Origin: Syngnathus acus
Taxonomy: Eukaryota > Chordata > Actinopteri > Syngnathiformes > Syngnathidae
NCBI RefSeq assembly: GCF_901709675.1
Contig: NC_051091.1
Coordinates: 2,847,967 to 2,911,966, forward strand
DNA length: 64,000 nucleotides
Reading direction: 5' to 3'
A program made the position numbers and the translations under genes. Below the pieces are notes generated by a model. It ran no database searches. It saw only the letters and a program-made list of their open reading frames with translations, and was not told where the DNA came from. Below, piece by piece: positions 14,366 to 27,800 of the stretch. Position 1 is the first letter of the stretch. Each line of letters starts with the position of its first letter.

Positions 14366-17300
14366 CTCCTTGCAACACTCCCATTCATCCCCCATGTCAG
14401 CTATTCACCTGTTGACCTCGTTCTTTGTAAACGCATCCTTGAAGTATTTTTCTTTATGCTGCATTTCAAATCAACGAGACTGCTTTGAACGGGCCGATTG
14501 GCATTTGGCCTCATCAGGATAAGTGACAGCAAAGTGTCAAAGGATCGCATGTGAATGAAATGTTTCCGTTGTTGGCTGACCAGCGAGCGTCCCACCCCTG
14601 TGGCACAATGCCGTGGTCTTGTTGTGACAGAGGAAGCAATACTCTACACTTGTCCACTAACACTATGATTATGCGGATGATTCAGCTTGCTCACAGTGAC
14701 ACATCAGTACCGGGATCATGCTTTGCCGTACGACAGTCACAGTGTCACTCGAGGGCTAAGTCATAGTGACAGAAGAATTCCAACAGTCATTTATCATCAC
14801 TCTTTTCAAAGTTAAGAATGCAACGCAGTCGTACAATAAAATAGGTTGGATGCTAAATCTACGACCCAGAACTCTTTTTGATTATCTACTTCGGAAACTG
14901 TGCTTATATGACTACAATACTTTATGTACAACTTGGATAATAGTAGGAAATAATAGTAGAGTCACATTGAAACAAAATCATAAAACAAAAAATGTTGGCA
15001 GTCCAACTAGTAATATCGATTTTTCAGAGCAGAGTAAAAGCTACCATTGTATTCAATAACACAAAGGTCAACATTGTTAAGCCAAAAATGAATGTTTGTT
15101 AAGTCATACTGTGAGACAGTCATAAATTCAAACTAATACAGCATTCAGGTTGTCTTAGCTGGAGATCAGCCCATCAACACATCAACCAGAGTACATCGCT
15201 AAGAGAGTTTGTACTTTCTTCTGTCTGCAATCATTTGAGAATCGGCATCGTCAAGGTCAGAAAGAAGTCACCGCTATACCACTGATGACATTCCTCTATG
15301 CGATGCCGTACATCATTTCATCAGACGGCGAGAAAATCGTGTCCAGCTTATGAAGACGGCCGCATCAGAAGGCTGCGTTCTCACGAGGAATGTGAAGAGG
15401 TGGTTGCAAAAAGCGGCCCCGTCGTCTCTCGGGTGGCCTCGACTCAGCATAACCATCGATAAATTATAAATCAGCGGCTCCGGCTCGGCTGCCAAACTTT
15501 CTTTTAGTCTCAGCCTTTTATTTGACTAAATAGTGTTGACTTCTCGTTTTACCTCCGGTTCCAGAGGAACCCGAGCTGACACTCACCTGGGGAATACTTC
15601 TGTCTAATCGAAGCTCAGCCAATCAGCCCGACTTGCGCTCAGACGGAATATATCATCGCCGCCGGCTTCCGCATTCTGACATATTCTGTTTGAGGATTTT
15701 CAATGCTTCCAGACTGCGGTCGGAATAAACGAGCGTGCGCGTCAAGATAAAGATGATCGCTTTAGAGAACCTTTTAAGCCACAATTAATCACAACGCTCT
15801 TCAACTTTATGTGCGGAACAAGAGAGATAACACTAAAGGATTTGGGTCCCTTTCACATTCAACACTTTTCCATTTTGTTCCCAGCGGGCGTATGAGGTTT
15901 TTTTTTTTTTTTCTTTTGCAAAGTGAAATGTGAGGACTTTCAAACTTGACGCTTGCCTTTTCAACAAATTGAGATTCAAATTTGACAAAATAATTTGTGC
16001 AGTTTTCACTCTGCAGTATTAGAGATAAAATGTTCATAAATAAAATCCTGGGCCTTAATAACTCGGCGCCTTTCTAGGTTAAATTAGTTTGTGTAATGTT
16101 TGACAAAGTGTGACGTTTCAAGTTTTGTGGAGCGGCTTCCACCACAGTGCGGAAACAGATTGCAGCCATTAGTCACTTTGTAGGCGTTGTGCTCTCCAAA
16201 TGCGGCGTTTGCCGCCGTTCCTCCCTGCCGACTTCTTTGTCGTGATCCTGTCAGCTCACAAACGTTACCCACGTGCATTTATAGCCTCGCCGCCCAGCTG
16301 TGTACGGACACGGGCCATCTGTCTTAATTGCTCGGAGAACAACACAAGGATTATATTTGGAAACATTTCCACGCGCTGACCTGAGTGTAAGTGCAAACAC
16401 AGCGTCAACATCAAGAAAAAATATATAAACAAACGGACAGTGGGATGAGACACTTGATGCCCACACACAGGCTCAGTGCATCTTCTTTGGTCCACAAATT
16501 TCCTTTTGGCCCACATTTGGACAAATCCAATTAAGGATGTTTACAGACAGGGTCCAAGCTCAATCTCGCATCCATGCAAATGACTTGTCCGCTGACTGCC
16601 AAGAAGCACATGAGCGTGTTACCTGAGGCCAGTGTCACGCTGGCTTGCTGTCCCTCGACTGACTTTCAAATGTGTTGTTTGGTTAGTTTTTTGAAATGCC
16701 GCCACACAGTTCAGCTAAGAAGAAAAAGTGTCTCTGACAAAGAAGTAAGAAATTCAAATGATAGGAAAAGCAACCCAGAAAATCAAATTCAAATTTGTGT
16801 TTTACTGCTATAAACGGGCATCGGTGACTTGAGATGCAAGTGGCACGATTTCCTTTTTGTTTTTCTTGCGATTAAAATTTTGCACATTACGGTGGCAGGA
16901 AACTGATCTTACTTAACGACACATCTTGGAGTATACATCCTCGCCTTAGGTATTTAATCCAGCTTTTACTCGAAATTTCAGGTCATTGGATTTGTCCTAT
17001 TTCAAAGGGGCTCGCTGTACTTTCCGATACAGGAGTTGTTTGTTTTTCCTAATCCTGTTTCTCACTTTGTGGAGAGACGCAGGCGTAGGCCCACTTCGAA
17101 GCCAAGTTCAAAATCTGCAAGAAAGGGTTGCCCAGGCAACAGTCAGCTCGCTCACCACTCTCCTGTGGCGCCAGTTTGGGGGTCCAACTTGGCGCCGATG
17201 CTTCGCCCTGGGTAGAATTGAGTGGGAAGCGTCTCCTGCACACTGAGTGAGTCATGTGACACAACTCTTCGAAATATATATTCCACATCTGTTTGGCATT

Positions 17301-20300
17301 TCTACCGTCAAATAGGAGAAAAGACCAACCAGACTGCATTATAGATCCATTTCTAAAGATTCGGGCAAAATTGAAACGAGTCAAGTGTTCTCACGTTAGT
17401 GGTGATATATAGCGGACAGGCAACGTGAGTACAAAATGAATACAGTATATCAAATATGTTTATTATATAAGAGCAGCAAAGAAGCACGACTCGACGGCGA
17501 ATATGGAGCCCCGAAGGGGAGACGCAGTGATGCGGCTCATTGCATCGCCACCTCCCTCCCGGGAGGCAGTTAAGCAGCCTGCTCTACACGGATGATAATT
17601 ACACATTTCATGTCAGCAAAAGAGGAGAGCGGACCTCCTTTTCATCCCCAAATGCTAATAGCAACAAGGAGAGCGGTCGCGGGCCACTAATGGAGGCCAC
17701 CGATGTGAAAATGGGATGCTTTCTTGCTCGTGCCACCCAGACTAAATAATGTCTTCTTTGTTCCTGCCATCTCCAAGTACAAAGCGCATCCCCTCCGACT
17801 AATTAACGAGATCATTTGACTTTTCCTAATGACGCTTTTTCTCTTCAGCTCACAGTAGCAAATAATAGTTTACTCAGGATTAGCATATGAAATGTAAACA
17901 AATCTCCTCAGTGTGTTAGGTGAAATCCTAGTGAGTGAGGTACTCGATGAAATAGTGAAAATCTGAAACGTTCTAGTACTTTTGTGATTGATAACGTGAC
18001 TATTAATATCAGTAGATTGAATTAAATTGCGTGATGACAAATGTCTCGCAAGCAGTTGCATTTCATTATATGTATATATCAATAATATTTTAGAAACATT
18101 TTGGCACCATTAGATTCAATGGCGAGAATCCCAACTAACTTATCGCAAGTGTCCCAAGGAGTTTGATGAATTAATCACCTACCACACTGCTGTTTTGATT
18201 CTTTTCTTTTTCTAAGCTCCGTCTTCTTCCAAATTTATAATCCTCAAACCCAAATCATCCCGGCTTTCAAAAATCCATTCTTATCACTGCAGAAGGACCA
18301 AACAGAAAAGTGATTACTTGGTGATTAGGAGTGGATCAGAGCACTTTTTGTGGCATTTGAATTGGATGTGGACATCATCTCCATGCCAGATGAGCTTCAG
18401 AACACTGTTCCCATGGTTAGTTTTTTTCTTTCTTTATTTTTATTTTTTTAATGAGCTGACTACCAGCTCTGTGAATCTTGTGTTCAAGATTATTCTTCAC
18501 ACAAATTAATCACCTTTTTCCAGACCCAAGAGGATCAAAAACCAACAAAATATTTCAGGGCTTTGTGACTCACTCAGTAGCGCCCTTGGAAAGTTGGAAA
18601 AAAAAATATTAACCACAAAGACTGCATGAGATTGTGCAGGAAATCAGTAAATTTTGGATAAAGATTGTTTTGCCTATGCAATGGCGTCAGAGTTTGGCAA
18701 TCACTGCGAGGAGTCACCTTGAAAAAATGGAATGTATTAATTCAGACTTGCACTTCAACTTCTCTTCATGTGTTTATTTAAGAGACGATAAAATCTCCTT
18801 TATTGAACCCTGAAGCGAAAATTAAGTGAAACAACAGCACAGATCAAGGCAGGACACAGCAGAAAACAAAAACAATCATAACAAACAAAGAAACAATACA
18901 AATATCTATTAATAATAACTGCAAACATTCAGAGGGAAGTATTTAATGGGCCTGCTAGCTGCTGTGCTGCAGTCCAAAAATTGCTTTTATTTCCGAAAAG
19001 GAAATGAATTGAACCGTTTGAAATTGAAATGGTCAGACAGTCAAACAATTTCTCTTTCATTTGGAAAATACAGATATTTGGGTTTGGGGTGACGATTATG
19101 GGTCCCGCTCAGACGTTGAGCAAAGGATGTCGTGATGCAGCAGATGGCCAATGCTTGGTCCGTGTTTCTTAACAGTTCAAAAATGAGCGGCTTTGCAAAG
19201 ATCAAATCTGAAATGTTACGTAATTAGCGGCTTTTAAGTGAATGTCTCAGCAATCCGGGGATTATCTTGCCAGAAACAGTCGTCAGGCTGATAAGTCACT
19301 GATTAATTTCAAACAAATAAAAAAAAAATTGAAATCATTGTTACGCGACTTCAGATCGAAATAAAAAATAGCCCCCCGTTGGTTTCAATTTGATTTTCAA
19401 ACAGAGTCATGACGCTGATACGAATCAAAAGGCGGCTTTTAGTTGGAAGAAGCGAGAGTTGATTCGTGAATTAGGCACTGGGTACGCATGGCGGCGGCTT
19501 TGAAAATGATGTAATCGCACATTTATGTGATCCAGTCACGCAATTGCATCAGCGGGAAATATTAACAGTCCATGATGCAACATTTGTGCAGCAGCAGAAA
19601 GCTTTTTCCTCGAAACGACGGAGCCTTTGTATTTTATGAGCCCCAATAACGGATCAACGTTATCAACACCGATCCAAATGTTTGCGTATTCAAGGACATC
19701 AGCTGGCGGCCTCTGATCCACACGTTGGGTGGGCCAACCTCGCTATCAGCGGTCTGATCACTTATCAGCACCTGCTAAAGACCGCCGGTTAATAAGCATC
19801 GATCGGGGAACGTACGTCACATCTTCAGTCACACGCCAAGATGGTAAATATCTGAAACAACGTGATGTTGTTTGACTTTATGCTCGTCTTTGAAAATCCT
19901 GATTTGCAAATCGTTGCGTTGAATTGTGAAGCACGTTTCTGTCGGTATTCCCAAATGTCTCGGGGATAACCCCCGCCCCATCTTTGTTTTCATCTTTGTT
20001 GTTGTCGCAGCTTTTGATGCCATTGAGAAATGGCTTCGGGCGAAGATGGCCTTCTCCAAAAGGACTCGCTTGATTCTGTTCATGCATCAAAACACACTCT
20101 ATGCACCGACACTCAGCTTTCTGGCACCCGCAAAAGTCGATTGATCCAATAACAACGTGCCTTAGAATCACGCGTGCCTTTTACATGGATGTCAAATTGA
20201 AGTCTGACTCATTTTCTGGACTGGTTTGTTCATGTGAAGTCATGCACCTTAAAACCCTGGATTGACATTTTCCCAAACTGACGCGTTTCTTGAAACTCCC

Positions 20301-21269
20301 CCTTATCATCCGTTGGGTTTTATCGTCCAAAAATACGGTAGGTGGATGGTTTTCATTGAACCATTAATTTTGACAAGAAACGGTTCATTAATTGACCACC
20401 GTTCCTTTCTGTTTCATCCTAAAAAGCAATTGCTACAGAATATAATTCTGCCATGTCACTGTTACGGGAGTGTGTTGCTGAATAAAGTGCGAGAGCAAGC
20501 GCTCAAGACTTGTCTTGAAATTGATGTGTTTTGAGTCTTCTCAAATGACCACTTGTCACGCAAAGCACTTTACGCTCCGACTTGCCGCTCTGTGACATGC
20601 GCACGACCCGATGCTTTTGAACGTGACATTCTTTTGAGATGGCTTTTTACCAAGCACATTTCGCAATCTCCCGTGACGAGTGTTTGTGCTAATTTAACTG
20701 AAATTCCAACTCAAGGTGTCACTTTGGATTTTGTTCACTTTGCTCAAACATAATTGGAGTTTAAAAAGTCACGTGAGTTGTCAATACGTTTATTCAGGGG
20801 ATCCAAAGAGAACTAATTTGATAGATTCAAAAACGTCTGGGCATTGATTTCATGTTGAATCAGGCAAAGAGACTCCATTCCAGATTAACAGCACAAGACT
20901 ACCAACATTGCCACACTATCCCGAGTAACGCACGACCCCTTCACTAATTACACTAATAATGGCGAGAAGGTCCACTGGCACTACGAGAAGCGGGCCGCTT
21001 TTGCAGCCAAGAAAAAAACAATTAGTGAGAAGCCTCTCCTCCCCAGTGAATTTAATGCGAGTGCAGAGAGATAGCTTTTCTAATAGATTTTGGTCGGTGT
21101 AAAATGAGTCACTGACCTCGAGGTTTGAGACTCTTAACTGCATCAGAGGAGTGGGCCCCAGCGGGGGGGCCAAAGGATATTCATCCAGGACATCACAAAA
21201 TTGCTCCTCGTGGTCATTAACGCCGAGCGTCTCCGAGGGCTCCAGATTGCATCACTTCACTCGAGTTCC

Positions 21270-21290
21270 TTTTTTTTTTTTTTTTTTTTT
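21270..21290. repeat. poly-T tract (21 bases)
   Basis: An uninterrupted run of about 21 T. It could be the complement of a retroposed poly-A tail, but the flank shows no recognisable retroelement. Confidence 0.9.
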
Positions 21291-24200
21291 ACAAAAACAT
21301 GGCGAGGGCCCCCAGACATGAGCGCGAGGCTCTGCGCTTTTAATCACTTCAGCTTGTCACTTACTTTCTTATTTTTACGCTGGAGTCAGGACTGAACAAA
21401 TGGCGCTGCGGGTTCATTGCCCTCCTCATCAGCTCACCACTTTGCACAAGTGCACTTGTTCTGTCAGCCAATGAGCAATTTGGAAGAACGCTAGAGATCA
21501 CTTAAAGCAGCGGTCAACACTTCATTTCCTGCCCTGATGGCTTTTCACAGCGTAGATTGTACAGTCGAGGAAAACGGGCAAAATCAGCTTGGATCGAAAA
21601 CTGAGTCGTGGTTTTTGAGTCTGTCACTTTACACAGTTGAAGTATGAAAATCTAATTTATATTTCCTAAAGTTTTTGTAGTCAAAATTCATACACAGTTA
21701 AATGTCATATTTATGCAAGCCATTGCATGTATCAACATTTTCCATTTCGGAGAAGCAAATCGAGTCCGATGGTTGTCAAGGCCCCGTCAGTTTCAAAAAT
21801 TTGCATTTTACAAAATGACCTAGACTCATCACAACCCTCTCCACATTTTCAGGCTTTCAAAACAACAGGTGATGCATGCGAGTAGAAAAAAGAAAAAGCA
21901 CTAAGTGGTACAAAAAATGGCTTTTCTGCAAAAATATGTTTTTATAGTCCAACAAAGCCATCACAGGAAATGTCAGCCAAGCTTCAGCAGCTCCGGCAAC
22001 TGTAATTGGTCTGCTGACCTGGACATGATCAGAACCGCCCACATACATGAACAACTATTTGTTCCATAAAATTGTCCTGATTTAGTGGCCAGCAGGACAC
22101 ATTATTTTTTTCCTTGATCAAAACCGCTGTGACTTTACAAAATCTTAAAAGTCAACCAGAATCCTGGAATTGAAAGAGAAGACTCACAACAACCCAAATA
22201 ACCTTCAGGTCACATAGAAACTACAAATTGTAAATATTGATACAAAGCTGCTCCAAGTTAAGGAACAGCTGAATCTTGCGCTTGATGTATGATAAATGAA
22301 CGTCGCTTTGAGGCGTCCTAGTTAAGATAAAAGCATTTTGTTTGCGTCTTGATTTAGAGCGGCAGCAACAAGTCTCAAGTCTCGATGTTGCCGGGGAGAA
22401 AACGCTGTTTGGTATGGAAGCGACAAGGCTTGCATTGCTCTTATGAAATATAGATATCGTGTCTGGAGATATTTTTATTTCACACGTTACTGCTGTGACT
22501 GTTCATTCAGAATCCCAAAGCAGCGCCGCTGTTAGTTTTGGAAGGTGTTTGGTCTCTCGACTTTATCACAGAGCCATAAATTGCTATTTAGATGATAAAT
22601 GTCAAGTGAGTTTGCTTTCTAGGGGTAGAAGAACAAGCGCTGCTGCATTTCATATTGTTGATGAACTTTTCAGCCGGCTGAAATCTGCAAGATAGTTAAT
22701 CCAGATGTCGATGACTGCTTTATCTTTGTAAGTCATGTGACACTTGGTTAGCATTTTACTTGTTTTGACAGACAATGGAAGACTAGGTCGGAAAACGCTC
22801 ATGGTTGACACGTCAGTAAAACCACCATGAGCAAATACACGAGGGCATGTCGTCAAACTTACTCAAAAAGCTGGAGAGGCGATATGAAATCCTCCATTTT
22901 TTTTACGAGTGGATAAAAAGGCACTATAAAAGCATATGCTATGCGAATTAGGTCTCCATGATTTGCATTTTGATTTGTGGCATTAGCAGTCATTTACCAA
23001 CAAAATGGCTTACTCGGGCTTAGCCGTGTTGACAAAGTAACAGTTGAGCGAGCGCCGCTCGTTCTGCACCGTGTACACAAGTCCAAAGCACATTGGAAAA
23101 ATGCTCCTCACTCCACGGTCTCATAAACCTCATATTGCATGATAGAAATATTCTCCAAATCTGAATGATTGCCAGTAGAGGGACATGGAGAGCAGGATGA
23201 TTTATTTGTAGTCGGCCCAAAGTGAGAAAAGGTTTGCATCTGCCAGCATGCTCTCGCAAGGAAGTCCCCAATTAAAAACTACATGTTGTAATCTAGCTGG
23301 ATATAAGCCCGACGTAAGTGTCCTGACGTGCGCAGCCGAGCGGAAAATCACTCGCGGATAGATTTCTGCAGTACCCTTGACCTCGCAAACATATTATGTT
23401 CACAAAGTGGCGTCTACTTTGTTACTCTATTATTATTTGAACGTGAGAAGCGACAACACGGATTGAGTGCTCTATTTTTTCCGGATGTGGGTTGCTATTG
23501 TACTGTAGTGAATTTTGTGAGTACAGGGAGAAGCGTAAGGTTGAAAGGGCAAGGCTGAAAACAGTGCCCATGCGGCAGAGTTGCAGATCTGGCATCCAAA
23601 GCGTCTTGTTTACAGCTCTAATTACACCATTCAAATGGACACATAAAAGGCCCGGCTAGGCGGAAAAGCAGTCACGATTTACAGCGTCAGATAAATCTGT
23701 CGCTCGGCTTTCGCAATGCATCCTTCGAAAGCTGCGCGGCTATCTCCGATGCAAGCTGTCGCCTCAGCACTATCGGAGCCGGAATGGCGCCCGAACGTAC
23801 AGCTCAAATTAATTTTGAGGATAAATAGAGTTGGTTTAGCGGTGGCGCTAGTGATAAACTGATAAAGTGAATTGTAAAGTGGCCGAGATGCGCCGATAGG
23901 CTTCTGGCTTGCCGGCATCCCCGGTGACAAGACACAAAGTATGACTGGATCTGTTCATATCACACCTGCTTCAAATTCATTCACTTTCACAACTTTAGGC
24001 ACATGTAAAAAATACTCACCGTTCAGCTTTCACAAAAGCTCACGCTCAACCGTGAGTGACATTTTAAAATTCAGCATCATGTTTGTTTTTTTGCAGGATT
24101 GTGTTGATTCAATTCTCTACATGAATTTCTCATTGCTTGATGCAAAACAAAAATGTAACGTTAGTTGAGAACTCAAGTGCAGGGAAGTATTTAAAGTGAG

Positions 24201-24565
24201 ACACGAATACAGGAGGTTCTCAAACAAAATAGAAATTAAAAAAAAAAGTAATTAAGACTCAGGAAAAAATTGAGCAAAGTCTAACATAATGCAAAAGTAA
24301 TAAGGAACCAAAAAGCACACACGACACTACAGGGTGGCACTTCAACAGAACTGCAAACATTGGACCGACGGGCAACTCAGTACAAGACAACAAGGAACAC
24401 CTGCCTAGCCGAGGACTGCATTGACGAGCACAACATATCCAGCAAAAAAAAAAAAAAACGAGATAAAAATGAGATCAAATTTAAATGGGACAACATGTCA
24501 GGACAGTTTCTGCAAGGGGAAATGAAATTCGCAGTCCAACGCAAATAAAAGTTGTGTTTCCAGCG

Positions 24566-24856
24566 TACCGTATTTTCCGCACTATAAGGCGCACCTAAAA
24601 ACCTCAAAATTTCTCAAAAGCCGACAGTGCGCCTTATAATCAGGTGCGCCTTATATATGGACCAATATTGAGCCACTACAGCAGGCGTGTCCAAAGTCCG
24701 GCCCTTATATATGGATAAAGTTTTAAAATAGGCCATTCATTGAAGGTGCGCCTTATAATCCGGTGCGCCTTATATATGGACAAAGTTTTAAAATGGGCCA
24801 TTCATTGAAGGTGCGCCTTATAATCCGGTGCGCCTTATAGTGCGGAAAATACGGTA
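24566..24856. mobile_element. MITE with perfect 29-bp inverted termini at a TA site
   Basis: The left arm 24566-24594 begins taccgtattttccgcactat and the right arm 24828-24856 is its exact reverse complement (29 of 29, including the flanking TA). A TA at both edges fits Tc1/mariner-type insertion. The interior repeats the gcgccttataatc/ccggtgcgccttat motif several times. No transposase is present. This terminus is one I recognise as abundant in fish genomes; its exact family name is not certain. Confidence 0.85.
24713..24842. repeat. 65-bp tandem duplication inside the MITE
   Basis: The segment from ggataaagttttaaaatagg (24713) to about 24777 recurs at 24778 as ggacaaagttttaaaatggg, a period of 65 bases with few differences. 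Each unit carries the gtgcgccttataatccggtg motif, a subterminal part of the element. Confidence 0.8.
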
Positions 24857-27800
24857 TGTGTTGACATTGACTGCATTGTAATGCAATGGCACCAAGGAAG
24901 ACTTTTACATGTGACATTAACAAGTCAAATAAGAGCAATTCATATAAAATGGTTGGTTTCTTAGCTCAGCAGAACGCCGCGCCCGAGTCATCCTCATAAC
25001 AGTTAATTATGAGAGCCTCCCGCTCCAATTGACATCAAGCATGTCTTATTAAAAATGGAAAAGGGCCCATGCCACATTAAGGAATTGAGAATTTTACTCA
25101 TGCATGAAATGAGCCCGATGCCGAGTGTCGCGCGGACAGCAAAATGCCAAGACAAAGCAAAACGCAGACTTGTCGTTTCTAACCGGCATAATCGTGTCGC
25201 TCAGTCGAGACTTTTTCACACATGGAGTCATCATTTTTTTAGGTGGAAATCATAAACACATTTTGTAATAAGTTTGGATGTACTGAACAAGAAAAAAACT
25301 CCATTTCAAGGAGCGACATGCTACCCAAGTTGACCGGTAATTACTCTTATTAAAATGAAACTCCATTTTAATGGATTTGTTCTCCAGAAGTGGGCTATTT
25401 CAACTTCATCCCACACAGAGACTTCAATATTTTATTCCCCAAGGGTAAATGAAATTACCCCTGTAGCTTATTGCATTTACCTTTTTTTTTTTTACCTTCA
25501 AAGAACTTTTTTCTTTCAGATGATACTTGTCTGAGAATTGTCCCAGTGATGAATATCCCCACAATGGGAACAAAGATGACACTTTATCATAATAAACTCA
25601 ATTATACAATTTAAAGAAGGAGGGAAAATGGTCTATTTTAGCATGGCGACGCTCTCCCCAGCTGCTTTTGTGATGAATGGCTCAAAGAGCGCTCCTCGCG
25701 CATTCGTCAAGCAGCACTTGCAGGTAGCGGCTGCGGGGGAGAAAAAAAATAGGCAGGCTGCAAACATACGCGGACTCGTCTCGCCCGCAAAGGCCCTCGG
25801 TGTCTTTTCAGAGCGTCTGCGTTGCACTCCAAATGACCTCATTTGATGTATGAAGGAGAAAATGGCAAATGCTACATTCTCAAAACTGCATTGCTAGCAA
25901 AATCAAAATGAAAAACATATACGGTACAGGCAAAACTTTAAATTGGGTGCACTGCGTTTTTAAAGTCCATTAGAAAATATTGGGGGGAGTCAACGCAAAC
26001 CATTGAAGTGCTATCAATGACCTCAGACACTGCGTTTGTCAATGACATTCTCTTAAGTTCACCAGAACGGCGGCTCGTAAACAGGGCTAATGGAGCTTGA
26101 GAAACGTTTTAAAAAGTGCATTCTTAAATCATCTAAATTTAATCACCTTCACATTCTAGTGAGATCCAACCCAAAAGCTGAACAAATTGAAAGCAACATT
26201 TGAGCAGTATCGTTTGGCTCTAAACTTTGTCACCAAGCTCCACCCATATTAAAAGCAAATTTTCATCACCTATCACTTGAGGATACCTGCTTGTGATTGG
26301 ATCTTATTGAGGCAAATTGGGATTTGCACCAAAACCAAAATGTCTGACTTCCTGTCCAATTTTGTACATGGATCCTTTCAAATGTCATGATATTGATGTA
26401 CCCAATTTTGTGATGATTTGTTAAATTACTTCCCTAGGTATAATAAACACAATGATTCCAATCTTAGGCAATTAATAATTCTCCAATGTTATCAGGATGC
26501 AATTCTACAATGGAGCAACCCTGCTACTGCAGCCCATATACCAGACTGATAAATACTTATGATTCAGGAAAAACAAAAAATATGTAAATGCTAATATAAT
26601 GGCCCCTGGACTGCAGGTGTACCTAATGATGTGGATTGTACGTGCTCTTTATAACAATCAACACGGAGAAGCCGACCTAGTTTGCTGCGCTCTTCACCTC
26701 CTTGCAGCTGACGGCCCGTCTCGCTCACAATGACTGCTATAATAAGCACGCCTGCATGTCTCAGATGGCGTTCAATAACTCGCTTGCATAACAGCTAAAT
26801 GCACGAATGATACCTCCAACACGGCCTCCGTCTTCCCCTCGGTGGCGCACGTAACCCGCGAACGTCATTTGGAAGGTCCGCCCCAACCTTTTTCCTAATA
26901 TCACGTCGGAAACATTGCAAAAAAAGCTGACGGTAAGTATATGACGCTCAAAAAAATCTGTTTTTCCTATCTGGAGAGGCTAAACTGGGACTGCACCGAT
27001 TTCTGATGGCCCCCCCACTCGCCAGGTGTGGCCCCATCTCTCCTCGTAATGGGGAAAAAAAAAATCCTTGGTACTACTGGTAATGATAAGGGCACACTAA
27101 TAAAAGTATTTAAATGAGTTCTTTGTCAGTGATTGATAGACAACCATTTTGAAGTCACAAATCATTATTTGACGAGTGTTCCCATAAGTGGCTTCGACTG
27201 GGATTAGTATTTGAAAAGTGGTAGGACAGCTTTTATGTCATAAATCAAAGCACTTTACAATGTTTTTATGATGTGAAATTTTTATGTGATCTATCCAATG
27301 TTTTAATAATTTAATCCTACAGGACCCCCAGATCTGCTCTCACTCCCTCACTCCACATCCAGACTTGAAGGTCTAAATGTTATGAAGAATTCCAACCTTT
27401 GATTTGTTCTTCTGCGTACGGCAATTATCGCCATTTTACCAAAAGACAATGCCCCCCTTTGCGCCTTGCCACCCTTTACACGCCCCCCCCCCCCCCCTCG
27501 CCTGTTTCAAAAAGACCCATAATGTGATAATACCATTAGGCAAATTAGCGTGGATGGGACAAAAAAAAGTAGCAAGCTGCTTCATGACAAAGCTCTGATC
27601 ATCTCCTTTGTCGCGGCATGTCGCAGGCTGCTAATGAGCGGCTCAATAGGAATAAATCTCATTAAGACTTTTTTGTTTCATAATTATTTTTAAGCGTGAA
27701 GCAGCTTCTCATTGGCATTCGCGACCAGATTCAGAGATCACAAAGAAAATCGTGTAAAACCGTGATTCCCTCATGCAAATTCAATGTACACTTAGAGAGT

